Counted from the stretch's first letter, positions 52,213 to 60,327 are shown. The stretch is 64,000 bases of DNA from Ruminococcaceae bacterium UBA3215 (GCA_002363155.1 DEWH01000024.1:1-64000), one strand, 5' to 3'. The notes: generated by a model not told the origin, from the sequence alone. Program-made: numbers and translations.

Positions 52213-53049
52213 ATGCAGTATGTACTTGCTGTCCTGTACGGACTTGTTTTCGGAATAGCCAATATAATCCCCGGGGTATCCGGCGGTACTATGCTTGTGG
52301 TATTCGGCTGCTACGACAAGGTATGCGGCGCACTTTCCCTCAATTTCAAGGAGATCAAAAAGAACATCGTATTTCTGATCTTCTTCGGGATAGGCGCAGT
52401 TGCGGGACTGCTGGGATTTGCCGTTGTTATAAAGTGGCTTTTCGGCAATTTTCCTACCGAAACCTATATGTTCTTCATGGGACTTATTGCTGGAAGCGTT
52501 CCTCTGATACTGCGGAATGCCACCTCCCGCGGAGAGAAGTTCTCTCCGCTGTGCGGTGTAATAATGGTGCTTGCTGCTGCACTTGTTATCTATCTTTCTG
52601 TGCTTGAGAAGTCGGGAGTTGTTGCTTCCGCCGCAGACGTGGAAGGTATCGGCGCATTCGCACTGTTTCTCATAGCCGGATTCATAGCAGCGGTAGCTAT
52701 GATAATCCCGGGAGTTTCCGGCTCATTCATAATGATGCTGCTCGGAACATACGAAACCGTTATCGCGTCGATACACATTCACTCGCTCAACTTCGCTGTT
52801 ATCATACCGACAGCGATAGGCGTGGTTGCGGGACTTGTTCTCGGCGCAAGGCTCATCACATTCTTAATGAAAAAATTCAGGCTGTGGGTTTTCGCGGCAA
52901 TACTCGGACTTGTGGCAGGTTCGCTCTATGCGATACTGCCCGCCGGCTTCGGTCTCAACATAGACACGCTGATAGGAGTTGCTGCTCTGGCGCTCGGCTT
53001 TATGATAGCCTTCATTGTCGGCAAGCACACAGAGGTTGAGAGAGATTGA
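52213..53049 (+). CDS. DUF368 membrane protein, PopT-type polyprenyl-phosphate translocase
   Basis: A 278-residue DUF368 protein. The two inverted signature segments are visible: GIANIIPGVSGGTMLVVFG near residue 12 and VAMIIPGVSGSFIMMLLG near 160, with about eight to nine helices. DUF368 members (PopT) have been shown in other bacteria to return undecaprenyl phosphate across the membrane for cell-envelope synthesis. It begins 14 bp after the P-type ATPase-like gene, with GAGGAGTAAG before its ATG, so both proteins are made together. Confidence 0.92.
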   Translation: MQYVLAVLYGLVFGIANIIPGVSGGTMLVVFGCYDKVCGALSLNFKEIKKNIVFLIFFGIGAVAGLLGFAVVIKWLFGNFPTETYMFFMGLIAGSVPLILRNATSRGEKFSPLCGVIMVLAAALVIYLSVLEKSGVVASAADVEGIGAFALFLIAGFIAAVAMIIPGVSGSFIMMLLGTYETVIASIHIHSLNFAVIIPTAIGVVAGLVLGARLITFLMKKFRLWVFAAILGLVAGSLYAILPAGFGLNIDTLIGVAALALGFMIAFIVGKHTEVERD

Positions 53050-53532
53050 GAGATTGTTGAGAGATTTTTAAGAGATTTCAGAGAGGGGGGGCTGCTTCGG
53101 CTGCTCTATATGCACGCATCGTGCGTGCCTTTTAGCAGCCTACTCACGGCTTCCTGCCGTGACCCCCAACCCCCGCCAGCCCCCTTTAAAAAAGGTGGCT
53201 GGACACCCTAAATAAATCCGCCGCACGAGTGAAGTTTAAGTGACAAGTCTTGCACAGGCGGCGACTCATTGACAGCTGCACGTAAAAGTCATAGCATAGA
53301 TTCTACTATCCAGCATTCAGCAATGGGGAGACAGATTCCGGAGTAACGGTGCAGAATACTCTTCTCCTTTCTTCGGCTATCTGCCCCACATCGCAGCCGG
53401 CTTCGCTTGTCAAGGGGGAGGCTTCAAAATTTTTTCACCCCAATATAAGAGTGAAAAAAATTTGGAGTACCCTTTACAAGTGATTCCGGCTGCGATATAA
53501 TGGGCATGCCGAAGAGAGAGAAAGGAACAGAA
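53050..53532. other. Repeat-rich intergenic region
   Basis: About 480 bp. GAGAGATT-like units (53038-53080), then a composite repeat: TCG-triloop hairpin module (53092-53163) almost identical to 46611-46684, CCAGCCCCC...GGTGGCTGG (53176-53202), and a CCGCCGCAC...GGCGGCG module to about 53345, then AT-rich DNA and the promoter at 53473-53501. Confidence 0.78.
53473..53501 (+). promoter_or_regulatory. Promoter for the FliD-C-like gene
   Basis: TTTACA, a 17-base spacer and TATAAT. The -10 overlaps an upstream in-frame ATG, so the translation start must be the later ATG at 53533. Confidence 0.87.
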
Positions 53533-54294
53533 ATGTATATATACCAGACAGGTCTGATCGGAGAAGCTGTCCGGACGAAGATCGAAAATACAAAGTCCGC
53601 TGTAATGGGCGGAACTCGCAGTACCGAGAGCTTCGGGGACATTCTCCGTTCGATGATGACTAATACTGACGAAAAAACAAAAGTTGTCGGAATGAAAGAC
53701 ACCGGCAGCAGCACATCTCCGCTTGCGCGAGCAGACGGAAAGACACTGCTCTATGCGCTGTCCAACGCGGATTCCGATACCACAGCAGCCGCAGTAGTCG
53801 GCGCACTCGGACTTCCGATATCCGACAACAGCGTTAAAGCGGCAGCGGACGGACTTACTGCGGCAGTCAATCTGCTGAATGCCGCAGAGGGCGCGGACAA
53901 GGAAACCCTTATCCCCGTTATCTCCGATTTCGTCGATAAATACAACTCTCTGCTGTCCGGACTTACCGCCCGATCCACAGCCTCCGGGATAATGTACACC
54001 CGGCTGTTCAGAACGGCTTCCGAAACTGCCTCGGAACTTCTCGCAAAAGCCGGCATTACTGCCGACGCTTCCGGCAAGCTTACCTTCGAGCCGGACAAGT
54101 TCGAGGAGCTGGACATCTCCGGCTTCATCAGCACAGTGTCCTCCGCTTCAAACGCAGTCTCCACCTATGCATCGTCTATAACCGGTACACAGAACGGCTC
54201 GCTTCTCGACTTTCTCTCCGGTGAAGAGGACAGCGACGATTCCTACACCGGCACTTCCAACTACTACAACACCCTCGTTAATTCACTTATGTAA
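53533..54294 (+). CDS. Helical protein resembling the FliD C-terminal region
   Basis: A 253-residue protein starting at 53533 after AAAGGAACAG; the promoter rules out the earlier ATG. It has no signal peptide. The middle and C-terminal parts, with VISDFVDKYNSLLSGL, LLAKAGITADASGKLTFEPDKFEEL and a final NSLM, follow the pattern of the C-terminal domain of flagellar cap proteins, in which DxSGKLTxDxxKF is typical. It has no flagellar neighbours in this window. It might be a stray flagellin-export protein or a different helical surface protein. Confidence 0.7.
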   Translation: MYIYQTGLIGEAVRTKIENTKSAVMGGTRSTESFGDILRSMMTNTDEKTKVVGMKDTGSSTSPLARADGKTLLYALSNADSDTTAAAVVGALGLPISDNSVKAAADGLTAAVNLLNAAEGADKETLIPVISDFVDKYNSLLSGLTARSTASGIMYTRLFRTASETASELLAKAGITADASGKLTFEPDKFEELDISGFISTVSSASNAVSTYASSITGTQNGSLLDFLSGEEDSDDSYTGTSNYYNTLVNSLM

Positions 54295-54298
54295 ACAA

Positions 54299-54332
54299 AA
54301 ACCGCCGAATGAACATCATTCAGCGGTTTTAT
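54299..54332. terminator. Bidirectional terminator
   Basis: ACCGC(C)GAATGA/TCATTC(A)GCGGT stem flanked by AAAACAAAA on the left and TTTT on the right, serving the two convergent genes. Confidence 0.87.
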
Positions 54333-54349
54333 TATATCATCTTACTCTA

Positions 54350-55855
54350 TCAGTCGAAAATATCAAAGAAAATATCATCAAGGTTCTTAAGGTTACGCTT
54401 GAGAGTCTCTTCCTGCTCCTTAAGCTCGGTCTTGCGCTTCGGAGAGAGGAATGTCTTGCCAAGCTCCGCCTGTACTTCGAGAAGCGTCTTTCTCATAGGA
54501 TCGCGGCGGCGCTGATATTCAAGCTTGCGCTCTTCCTTGTTCTGGCGTGCGCGGCGCTCACGCTCGATAGCTTCCTTCTCCTCACGCTCCGCTTTCAGCT
54601 TCGCATGCTGTTCCGCTATCTCACGCTTTTCTTCCTCTATTCTTGCTACGATCGCACCGTTGAGAGCCTCATAGTGAGCCTTCTGCTCGGGTGTGGCAAA
54701 TCTGATCGCTTTCTTGAAGTTCTTGTCGTCGGTAACAGTCTGGGGAAGATTGCGGATCTCTTCCTCGTTGCGGAGCTTGCACTCTGCAAGGAGCTTACCG
54801 ATATATGCTCTCGAATCCTCGATGTCGATATCGAGTATCTTATCGAAGTAAGAATCGGCTGTCTCAAACTCGCCGTCCTCAAGAAACATATATGCACGCT
54901 TTACAAGGTTCTCCTTGTTTGCAGCAGTCGCAGTAACCAGCGTCTCAGGCTCGATCGCATTTACTTCGGGCTTGAGGATAGACTCGACCTTATCGGAGAT
55001 CTCTCTCATGAACTCATCTTCGGCGCAGTTGAATATCTCGTCACACCAGACAAGCTTTTCGGGAAGCTGCTGGAACTGCAGAACGGAGGCGTTGAAGATC
55101 GGGAATACAAGCTTTTCTTCGTCCTTCCGGGCAGCCTCGCAGAACATATTTACTGCATACTCAAGGAATCCGTCGCGGCAGTCGTCCTTTGTTCTGAACG
55201 ACGGGAGCAGTATTCTCGAATTCTTGAGTGCGAATACGGTCTGCGCAGCTTTTTCTACTGCGTCTATATCCTTCATCATCTCGGGAGCGTAGAATGTGCT
55301 GAATCCGAGATTAGAGGTAAAGCGGAGGAATATCTTGTCTCCGTCGATATCGGTATCAGCTGTCGCATTGTCGGGGCTTAAAATGAAAACATCATAGCCC
55401 TTCTCCTGCTTGAGCACGTTTCTTGTGATAGATACACTGTCCTCGATAGCGTCGCCCAGCTCTTCATAACCGGGGCGGAGTTCCTCGGAAGCCTTTTCTG
55501 TGGCAGCCTTATAGTTTACGCTCTCCTTGAATGCGGGAAGATCGGAGATATCCTTTCTGCAGACTGCGTAAAGGTTAGCGCCTTCTCTCACATACTGGAT
55601 ACCGTACTCACAGAGCAGCAGGTTCCAGTGCGCTTCGCAGTCGTCCGGATTTGCAGCTGCAAGCTCCTTTGCAAGCTTTTCAGCTTCATCGAACTTAAAG
55701 GTGTTTCTGAGATATGTAATTCTGTTGATTTTCTTGATATCTGATCCCGGATACATCATTTTGTTTCCGCAGTGTGAACATACACCGGAAACTCCGTTTT
55801 CATCAGCGTTTACGGCTCCGCCGCAGATCCCGCAGATGAGCTTATTGTCATACAT
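54350..55855 (-). CDS. Zinc-ribbon protein with divergent TIR-like domain
   Basis: A 501-residue protein. Order: N-terminal zinc ribbon (CGIC and CSHCG, residues 8-29), a helical FDEAEKLAKEL...DDCEAHWNLLLCEYGIQYV segment (about 55-90), then at about 152-292 a domain beginning GYDVFILSPD and ending LPEKLVWCDEIF..DEFMREISDKV, TPR-like helices (about 315-375) and a Glu/Arg-rich coiled coil (395-490). This order matches clostridial zinc-ribbon TIR proteins, but the TIR core is strongly changed: the usual FICYKETD and WVKNEW blocks are not recognisable, though E232 may hold the catalytic place. Cytoplasmic; role unknown. Confidence 0.75.
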   Translation of the reverse strand: MYDNKLICGICGGAVNADENGVSGVCSHCGNKMMYPGSDIKKINRITYLRNTFKFDEAEKLAKELAAANPDDCEAHWNLLLCEYGIQYVREGANLYAVCRKDISDLPAFKESVNYKAATEKASEELRPGYEELGDAIEDSVSITRNVLKQEKGYDVFILSPDNATADTDIDGDKIFLRFTSNLGFSTFYAPEMMKDIDAVEKAAQTVFALKNSRILLPSFRTKDDCRDGFLEYAVNMFCEAARKDEEKLVFPIFNASVLQFQQLPEKLVWCDEIFNCAEDEFMREISDKVESILKPEVNAIEPETLVTATAANKENLVKRAYMFLEDGEFETADSYFDKILDIDIEDSRAYIGKLLAECKLRNEEEIRNLPQTVTDDKNFKKAIRFATPEQKAHYEALNGAIVARIEEEKREIAEQHAKLKAEREEKEAIERERRARQNKEERKLEYQRRRDPMRKTLLEVQAELGKTFLSPKRKTELKEQEETLKRNLKNLDDIFFDIFD

Positions 55856-55897
55856 TTCAATGCCCTCCGTGAAATAAATTTATAATGATACATTAAT

Positions 55898-55926
55898 ATT
55901 ATATAAGAAATTACTTCTTCTGTCAA
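55898..55926 (-). promoter_or_regulatory. Consensus sigma-A promoter for the TIR-like gene
   Basis: On the minus strand TTGACA, a 17-base spacer and TATAAT, a full consensus, 43 bases before the start; RBS ACGGAGGGC. Confidence 0.92.
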
Positions 55927-56025
55927 TAATTTATATGTATATTTGTTAGATTTGTAGTGTTTTTTCGGAGAATTTTAGAAGATATGTCTATTTGCTCCTG
56001 TGCATCAGTACACAAGACGGGGGAG

Positions 56026-57030
56026 TTATTCAAGCGGCATAGATGCAACCGCGTTCAGCGATCCGTCGGCTGTCACTCCGCCCTCGGTGTATTCGTAGAA
56101 TGCCTGGCTCCCGATCATAGCCGCGTTGTCGCCGCAAAGCGCTATCGGCGGTATAAATAGCTTTATCCCGCTTGCCGCGCACCGCTCTTCGAGCAGGCTG
56201 CGCAGTCCGGAATTTGCGGCAACTCCACCTGCAAGCGCCGCAGTCTTATAGCCGTATTCATTCGCCGCTGCAACAAACTTCGATGTAAGGATATCCGCCA
56301 CCGTGTACTGGAAAGACGCGGCAAGCGAGTCAATGTCAAGTGTCTCGCCCTTCTGCTCCGCGTTATGCACAAGATTTATCACATTGGTTTTAAGTCCGGA
56401 GAAGCTGAAATCGTATTTTTCCGCCGTCTTTGGTCTCGGCAGCTTGTACTTCGTCCTGTCTCCGCGCTTTGAAGCATTGTCTATGTGCATGCCGCCGGGG
56501 TAGGGGAATCCCATAGCCCGCGCTGCCTTGTCGAATGCTTCTCCCGCCGCGTCGTCCATTGTCCTGCCTATGGTCACGAATTTCGTGTAGCTCTCGACCC
56601 GCATTATCTGCGAATGTCCGCCGGACGCCACAAGGCAGATGTACGGCGGCTCCAGCTCCGGATGAGCGATATAGTTCGCCGCGATATGACCCTTTATGTG
56701 GTGAACGGGGATAAGCGGCTTTCCCGAAGCGAATGCAAGTCCCTTCGCAAAGTTCACGCCTACCAGCAGCGCGCCGATAAGTCCGGGGGCATAAGTCACG
56801 GCTATCGCGTCAAGGTCAGCCGCGGTCATCTGCGCTTTTTCAAGTGCTTCGTCAACCACGCCGACTATGCTTTCACAATGACGGCGTGAAGCTATCTCCG
56901 GCACAACTCCGCCGTAGAGCTTATGCTCCTCCACCTGTGTTGCTATTATATTCGATATTATCTTCCGCCCGTCCTCGACTACCGCCGCAGCGGTCTCGTC
57001 GCACGAGCTTTCTATTGCAAGAATTTTCAT
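56026..57030 (-). CDS. tsaD: tRNA threonylcarbamoyladenosine synthase, TsaD subunit
   Basis: A 334-residue ASKHA-fold protein that transfers threonylcarbamoyl to A37 of ANN-decoding tRNAs with TsaB and TsaE. LAIESSCDETAAAVV, the metal-binding HHIKGHIAAN, PGGMHIDNASKRGD and the C-terminal PPIALCGDNAAMIG are intact. Length is normal. tsaB and tsaE are not in this window. It lies downstream of an XRE regulator gene with a dispersed repeat between. Confidence 0.96.
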   Translation of the reverse strand: MKILAIESSCDETAAAVVEDGRKIISNIIATQVEEHKLYGGVVPEIASRRHCESIVGVVDEALEKAQMTAADLDAIAVTYAPGLIGALLVGVNFAKGLAFASGKPLIPVHHIKGHIAANYIAHPELEPPYICLVASGGHSQIMRVESYTKFVTIGRTMDDAAGEAFDKAARAMGFPYPGGMHIDNASKRGDRTKYKLPRPKTAEKYDFSFSGLKTNVINLVHNAEQKGETLDIDSLAASFQYTVADILTSKFVAAANEYGYKTAALAGGVAANSGLRSLLEERCAASGIKLFIPPIALCGDNAAMIGSQAFYEYTEGGVTADGSLNAVASMPLE

Positions 57031-57084
57031 TTACTATTGATCCTTTTTATCAATCTTTAATCTTGACAGTCTCCGTTTACGGTA

Positions 57085-57165
57085 TAAGGGTCCGGCGTCA
57101 CGCCGGCGCGATCCAGCCGCGTAGGCTGGTCCTGTCCGGAAGGACAAGCGCGAAGGCGCAGACGA
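57085..57165. repeat. Dispersed GC-rich hairpin repeat
   Basis: CCGGCGTCACGCCGG, CCAGCCGCGTAGGCTGG and GTCCTGTCCGGAAGGAC hairpins in series. Shares modules with 2252-2340. Confidence 0.65.
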
Positions 57166-57173
57166 AGAAACTT

Positions 57174-57506
57174 TCAGATCTTCTGTTCCCTTATCCAGTC
57201 AAGCATACTCAGAGCGAGCAGCTGCTTTTCCCGGGACATTCCCTCAACTTTCATTGCGGCGATGCGTCCGACATTTCCGATCTTTCCGGCGCTCTCCGTT
57301 CCGAGAAGAAGCTCGTCCGGCGTTGTCTTGAGCACGGCGCACAGCTTCATCAGTACGTCAATGCTCGGTATCGAAACCGCGCGCTCTATATTCGACAGGT
57401 ACTTATCGCTGAGCCCAGCCATTTCATTCACCTCGGACTGCTTGAGTCCGAGCTGTTTTCTGCGCTTCGCTATACGCTTTCCGAGTTCCTTGTAATCAGT
57501 GTACAT
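57174..57506 (-). CDS. XRE-family helix-turn-helix regulator
   Basis: A 110-residue protein with an N-terminal Cro/C1-type helix-turn-helix at about 8-62 (GKRIAKRRKQLGLKQSEVNEMAGLSDKYLSNIERAVSIPS). The last 40 residues are a short extension. It precedes tsaD on the same strand. GACTTTTAATGTCATTTTCGACTTATTA repeats just upstream (CGACTT at 57530, 57549, 57570 and 57582) may be its own operator. Confidence 0.88.
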   Translation of the reverse strand: MYTDYKELGKRIAKRRKQLGLKQSEVNEMAGLSDKYLSNIERAVSIPSIDVLMKLCAVLKTTPDELLLGTESAGKIGNVGRIAAMKVEGMSREKQLLALSMLDWIREQKI

Positions 57507-57586
57507 ATCCTACCTTTTTCGACTTTTAATGTCATTTTCGACTTATTATATACATCTATTCGACTTTTAATAGTACCGATCCGACT

Positions 57587-58102
57587 TTAAATGCGACTAT
57601 ATAACGCTGTCTGATGTCTTATGCCATAAGCGGAGAACCAGAACAGAAATGCTGTCGCTGCAATAATAATGATGCAGGGCAGAACTCCGGACGTATCGGT
57701 TTCATCAAAAATGTAACCCGCTTTTCTGCGCTTTATCATAATTATGATCTCCATTGCCGCGCTTATGATAACCGCCGGAAGTAAAAGCTTCATAAGAAAA
57801 GGAGCAATATATAAATGCCCGGTTACCCAGCCGAAAGGCTCCACCGCATCTTTCACCGCCCCGGCAATGATCAGCGCAGCAGCAATAACGGCAGGTACTC
57901 CTATCAGGAGCGGCATCACCTTCGGGTGATCTCCCTTTATCTCCGCACACTTCCCTCCGAATGCAAGCAAAAACGGAATGCTTGCGGTGAAAAGGAAGAC
58001 TGCATCGCTCATTTCTTTGCATATCAGAATTGCCGCAAAGACGATGATAACAGAGATCTCAGCCGCCAGAAACCACGGCAGCAGCCTTCTGTTCAGCTTC
58101 AT
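57587..58102 (-). CDS. Five-TM membrane protein of unknown function
   Basis: A 171-residue protein with about five hydrophobic helices (around 9-27, 31-47, 61-84, 96-117 and 145-165). No family recognised. Its first 28 codons are duplicated at 58679-58763 next to yicC. The present ATG is preceded by AAAGGTGG, supplied by the AT-rich insert. In the presumed ancestral state the ATG lay one base after the yicC stop, which suggests it was translationally coupled to yicC. Confidence 0.7.
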   Translation of the reverse strand: MKLNRRLLPWFLAAEISVIIVFAAILICKEMSDAVFLFTASIPFLLAFGGKCAEIKGDHPKVMPLLIGVPAVIAAALIIAGAVKDAVEPFGWVTGHLYIAPFLMKLLLPAVIISAAMEIIIMIKRRKAGYIFDETDTSGVLPCIIIIAATAFLFWFSAYGIRHQTALYSRI

Positions 58103-58105
58103 ATT
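58021..58105. repeat. 85-bp direct repeat, copy 1
   Basis: Covers the first 28 codons of the membrane protein gene plus its upstream 3 bases. It differs from copy 2 (58679-58763) at one position, a silent change (GTC/GTA). The two copies flank an AT-rich insert. Confidence 0.95.
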
Positions 58106-58147
58106 GAGCCACCTTTTAAAATTACTATTGAGCCTAGTGATAAATAT

Positions 58148-58654
58148 TTATTCACTTTCTTCATCTCCTTTGATGCATAATCCATAGTCCAAACACACCT
58201 TTTTTATAGATTTAACAATATTTGTAATATCACCACAATTCGTTATTTCTATGCCTAACCAATCACCTGTCGGAACTATAGTACATCTCTTAGTATTAAT
58301 GTTCTCAAAAACATTAATTCTCATAATATCTGAATAATCAAAGAAACTATATCCGCTCAACAATTCCGTAATAATACGCTTATTGCATGACGAAATCATT
58401 ACATTTCTTTCATCATCGTTCTTGTTTTTTATGTATTGAAAATCTATCAAATCTAAAAATATCCAGTAAATCTCAGTATCAAAAAACTGTATTCCTATCT
58501 CATTATCATCTATTAAATTAAATAAAATATCATACATTAATATTTTCCACAAATATGTATTTTCATATTGTTTCGGCTCTATGGATATAAGAATTTTTAA
58601 TTGGTCATAACTAATGTTAACAGTCGTTAACAGATTTTTTTTAATCATAGACAT
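58148..58654 (-). CDS. AT-rich orphan gene in a flanked insertion
   Basis: A 168-residue soluble, acidic protein, rich in Ile, Asn and Asp, with no family I recognise (WKILMYDILFNLIDDNEIGIQFFD, VPTGDWLGIEITNCGDI). Its base composition is far more AT-rich than any neighbour, with AAT/ATA/TTA codons, so it was probably acquired. The size and composition resemble immunity proteins of polymorphic toxins, but this is only an impression. It sits between two 85-bp direct repeats, downstream of yicC and upstream of the membrane protein gene. RBS AAAGGTGTAATG lies before the start. Confidence 0.75.
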   Translation of the reverse strand: MSMIKKNLLTTVNISYDQLKILISIEPKQYENTYLWKILMYDILFNLIDDNEIGIQFFDTEIYWIFLDLIDFQYIKNKNDDERNVMISSCNKRIITELLSGYSFFDYSDIMRINVFENINTKRCTIVPTGDWLGIEITNCGDITNIVKSIKKVCLDYGLCIKGDEESE

Positions 58655-58676
58655 TACACCTTTTTAATTATTATCG

Positions 58677-58760
58677 CTATATCAGAATTGCCGCAAATAC
58701 GATGATAACAGAGATCTCAGCCGCCAGAAACCACGGCAGCAGCCTTCTGTTCAGCTTCAT
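58677..58760 (-). pseudogene. Truncated 27-codon copy of the membrane protein gene
   Basis: The second repeat copy encodes the same first 27 residues (MKLNRRLLPW...FAAILI) and meets a TAG exactly at the junction with the insert. The ATG is one base after the yicC stop, with no RBS of its own. It is either a relic or a translated single-helix peptide. Confidence 0.8.
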
Positions 58761-58763
58761 ATT
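58679..58763. repeat. 85-bp direct repeat, copy 2
   Basis: Matches 58021-58105 at 84 of 85 positions. Its outer end overlaps the yicC stop codon. Confidence 0.95.
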
Positions 58764-59640
58764 ATTCTATATTCTGTATCTGTTCGCGTATCTTCTCTAT
58801 CTCGCTCTTCATATCCACTACCAGACGTGTCACACGCAGATCCTGCGCCTTTGAGCCGGTCGTGTTCACCTCGCGGTTGATCTCCTGGACAAGGAAGTCA
58901 AGCTTGCGTCCGATAGGCTCGTCCGAGTTCATCATGTCGCGGAACTGCACGAAATGGCTCTTAAGGCGAACTGTCTCTTCGTCAACAGCGATCTTTTCTG
59001 CATATATGCCCGCTTCAAGCAGGATACGCTGTTCGTCGATCTGCTTGTTCTCAAGTATTTCCTGCATCTTTGCAAACAGGCGCTCACGGTATGCGGTAAC
59101 AGTCTCCGGTGCATACTCGCATACCCTCTCTGTCATCTTCTCAATATTCGAGAGCTTTTCAAGGATATCGTCCTTCATCTTCGCTCCCTCTGTCTCGCGC
59201 ATAGCAATGAACTTCGCAAGCGCGGCTTCCGCTGTTTCCTTCACAGCTGCCCAGATCTTGTCCTCATCTGCTTCAGCACGGACTACGCTGAATGCGTCGG
59301 TCATACGGAATATCGTAGATACCGTGAGATCGTCGGTAAGCCCGAACTTCTCTCCTGCCGCGCGCAGTACGTTCAGATAGTTCTCGACTACTCCCTCGTT
59401 CACTGTCACCGAGGTCTCGGAAGTGCCGATGTTGTATATCGAGAGGGATACCTCAACTTTTCCGCGGCTGATGCCTGCCTTTACAAGAGATTTCAGCTTC
59501 TCCTCCAGAAACATGTACTGCCTTGGGAGCTTCGCATTGAACTCGTAATAGCGGGAATTCACCGAGCGTATCTCAACCAGATACTCGCGTCCGTCTATGA
59601 TCCTGTGGTCTCTTCCGAAACCGGTCATACTTCTTATCAT
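58762..59640 (-). CDS. yicC: YicC family endoribonuclease-like protein
   Basis: A 292-residue YicC protein. The N-terminal IRSMTGFGRDHRIIDGREYLVEIRSVNSRYYEFNAKLPRQY and C-terminal DUF1732 segment ELDFLVQEINREVNTTGSKAQDLRVTRLVVDMKSEIEKIREQIQNIE (here PIGRKLDFLVQEIN) are diagnostic. YicC proteins are reported as RNases acting on some small RNAs. It is downstream of mnmG-rsmG and the Wzz-like gene on the same strand. Confidence 0.94.
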   Translation of the reverse strand: MIRSMTGFGRDHRIIDGREYLVEIRSVNSRYYEFNAKLPRQYMFLEEKLKSLVKAGISRGKVEVSLSIYNIGTSETSVTVNEGVVENYLNVLRAAGEKFGLTDDLTVSTIFRMTDAFSVVRAEADEDKIWAAVKETAEAALAKFIAMRETEGAKMKDDILEKLSNIEKMTERVCEYAPETVTAYRERLFAKMQEILENKQIDEQRILLEAGIYAEKIAVDEETVRLKSHFVQFRDMMNSDEPIGRKLDFLVQEINREVNTTGSKAQDLRVTRLVVDMKSEIEKIREQIQNIE

Positions 59641-59667
59641 TCTATTGTCCTCCGTTATAATTATCTG

Positions 59668-60327
59668 TCATCTTCCGAGATAGTCGATCTCGTTGTCAAA
59701 ATCCATAAGTTCGCCGATAACCGGCACGTCATACTGCTCGTTAAGGTTGTCCGCAGATGTTATTGTGTTGTCAAGCCGCCATATCACTATGATACCGATG
59801 ACCGAGATAACAGCGCCTATGCAGGCTCCTATCACCGCGAACAGATTCTCGTCCGGGAATGTCGGACGCTGGGGTTCAGTTGGGAACGATATGACCCGTG
59901 TGACCGCATTTGCCCCGTAATCGTCGAGAACTACCTGCACACGGCTCAGAAATACTTCCGATAGCCGGTACGAATCCGTAGATGTTTCGCAGTCAAAACT
60001 TGCGGAGATTATCTGTGTGTCCTTGTTTGTGGTCACCGTTATCATCTTGTCCAGCTCCGCGTAAGAAAGTTTCGTTTTCAGCAGGTCATTGATCGAATCA
60101 TACATTTTCGGGCTTCCGAACAGCAGGGCAGCGGTAGCTGCCTTTTCGGCGGAACCTGTGCTGTCAGTGCTTTCGATATATATATCCGTGGTGGTGATGT
60201 AGTGTCTTGTCATTCCGTAGAGTGCGAACACATATCCGCATATTGCCATCATCACCGTCACCACAACGGCAATTCTCCAGTTATTTTTCAGCGTTATACC
60301 GAGTTTTTTCAGCTGATTTCTTTTCAA
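59668..60327 (-). CDS. Wzz/YveK-type polysaccharide chain-length protein
   Basis: A 219-residue membrane protein with one helix near the N-terminus (about 16-35) and one near residue 165-185, enclosing an external domain of about 130 residues, the Wzz/YveK topology. ITTTDIYIESTD and ITVTTNKDTQIISASFDCETSTDSYRL match the family core. Such proteins co-polymerise capsule or exopolysaccharide with a BY-kinase; no kinase or glycosyltransferase adjoins it. It lies between rsmG and yicC. Confidence 0.85.
   Translation of the reverse strand: MKRNQLKKLGITLKNNWRIAVVVTVMMAICGYVFALYGMTRHYITTTDIYIESTDSTGSAEKAATAALLFGSPKMYDSINDLLKTKLSYAELDKMITVTTNKDTQIISASFDCETSTDSYRLSEVFLSRVQVVLDDYGANAVTRVISFPTEPQRPTFPDENLFAVIGACIGAVISVIGIIVIWRLDNTITSADNLNEQYDVPVIGELMDFDNEIDYLGR

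Noticed and set aside
54221..55381. 386-codon open frame opposite the TIR-like gene
   Set aside because: Leu-rich shadow; it crosses a bidirectional terminator, and the minus-strand gene has a consensus promoter.
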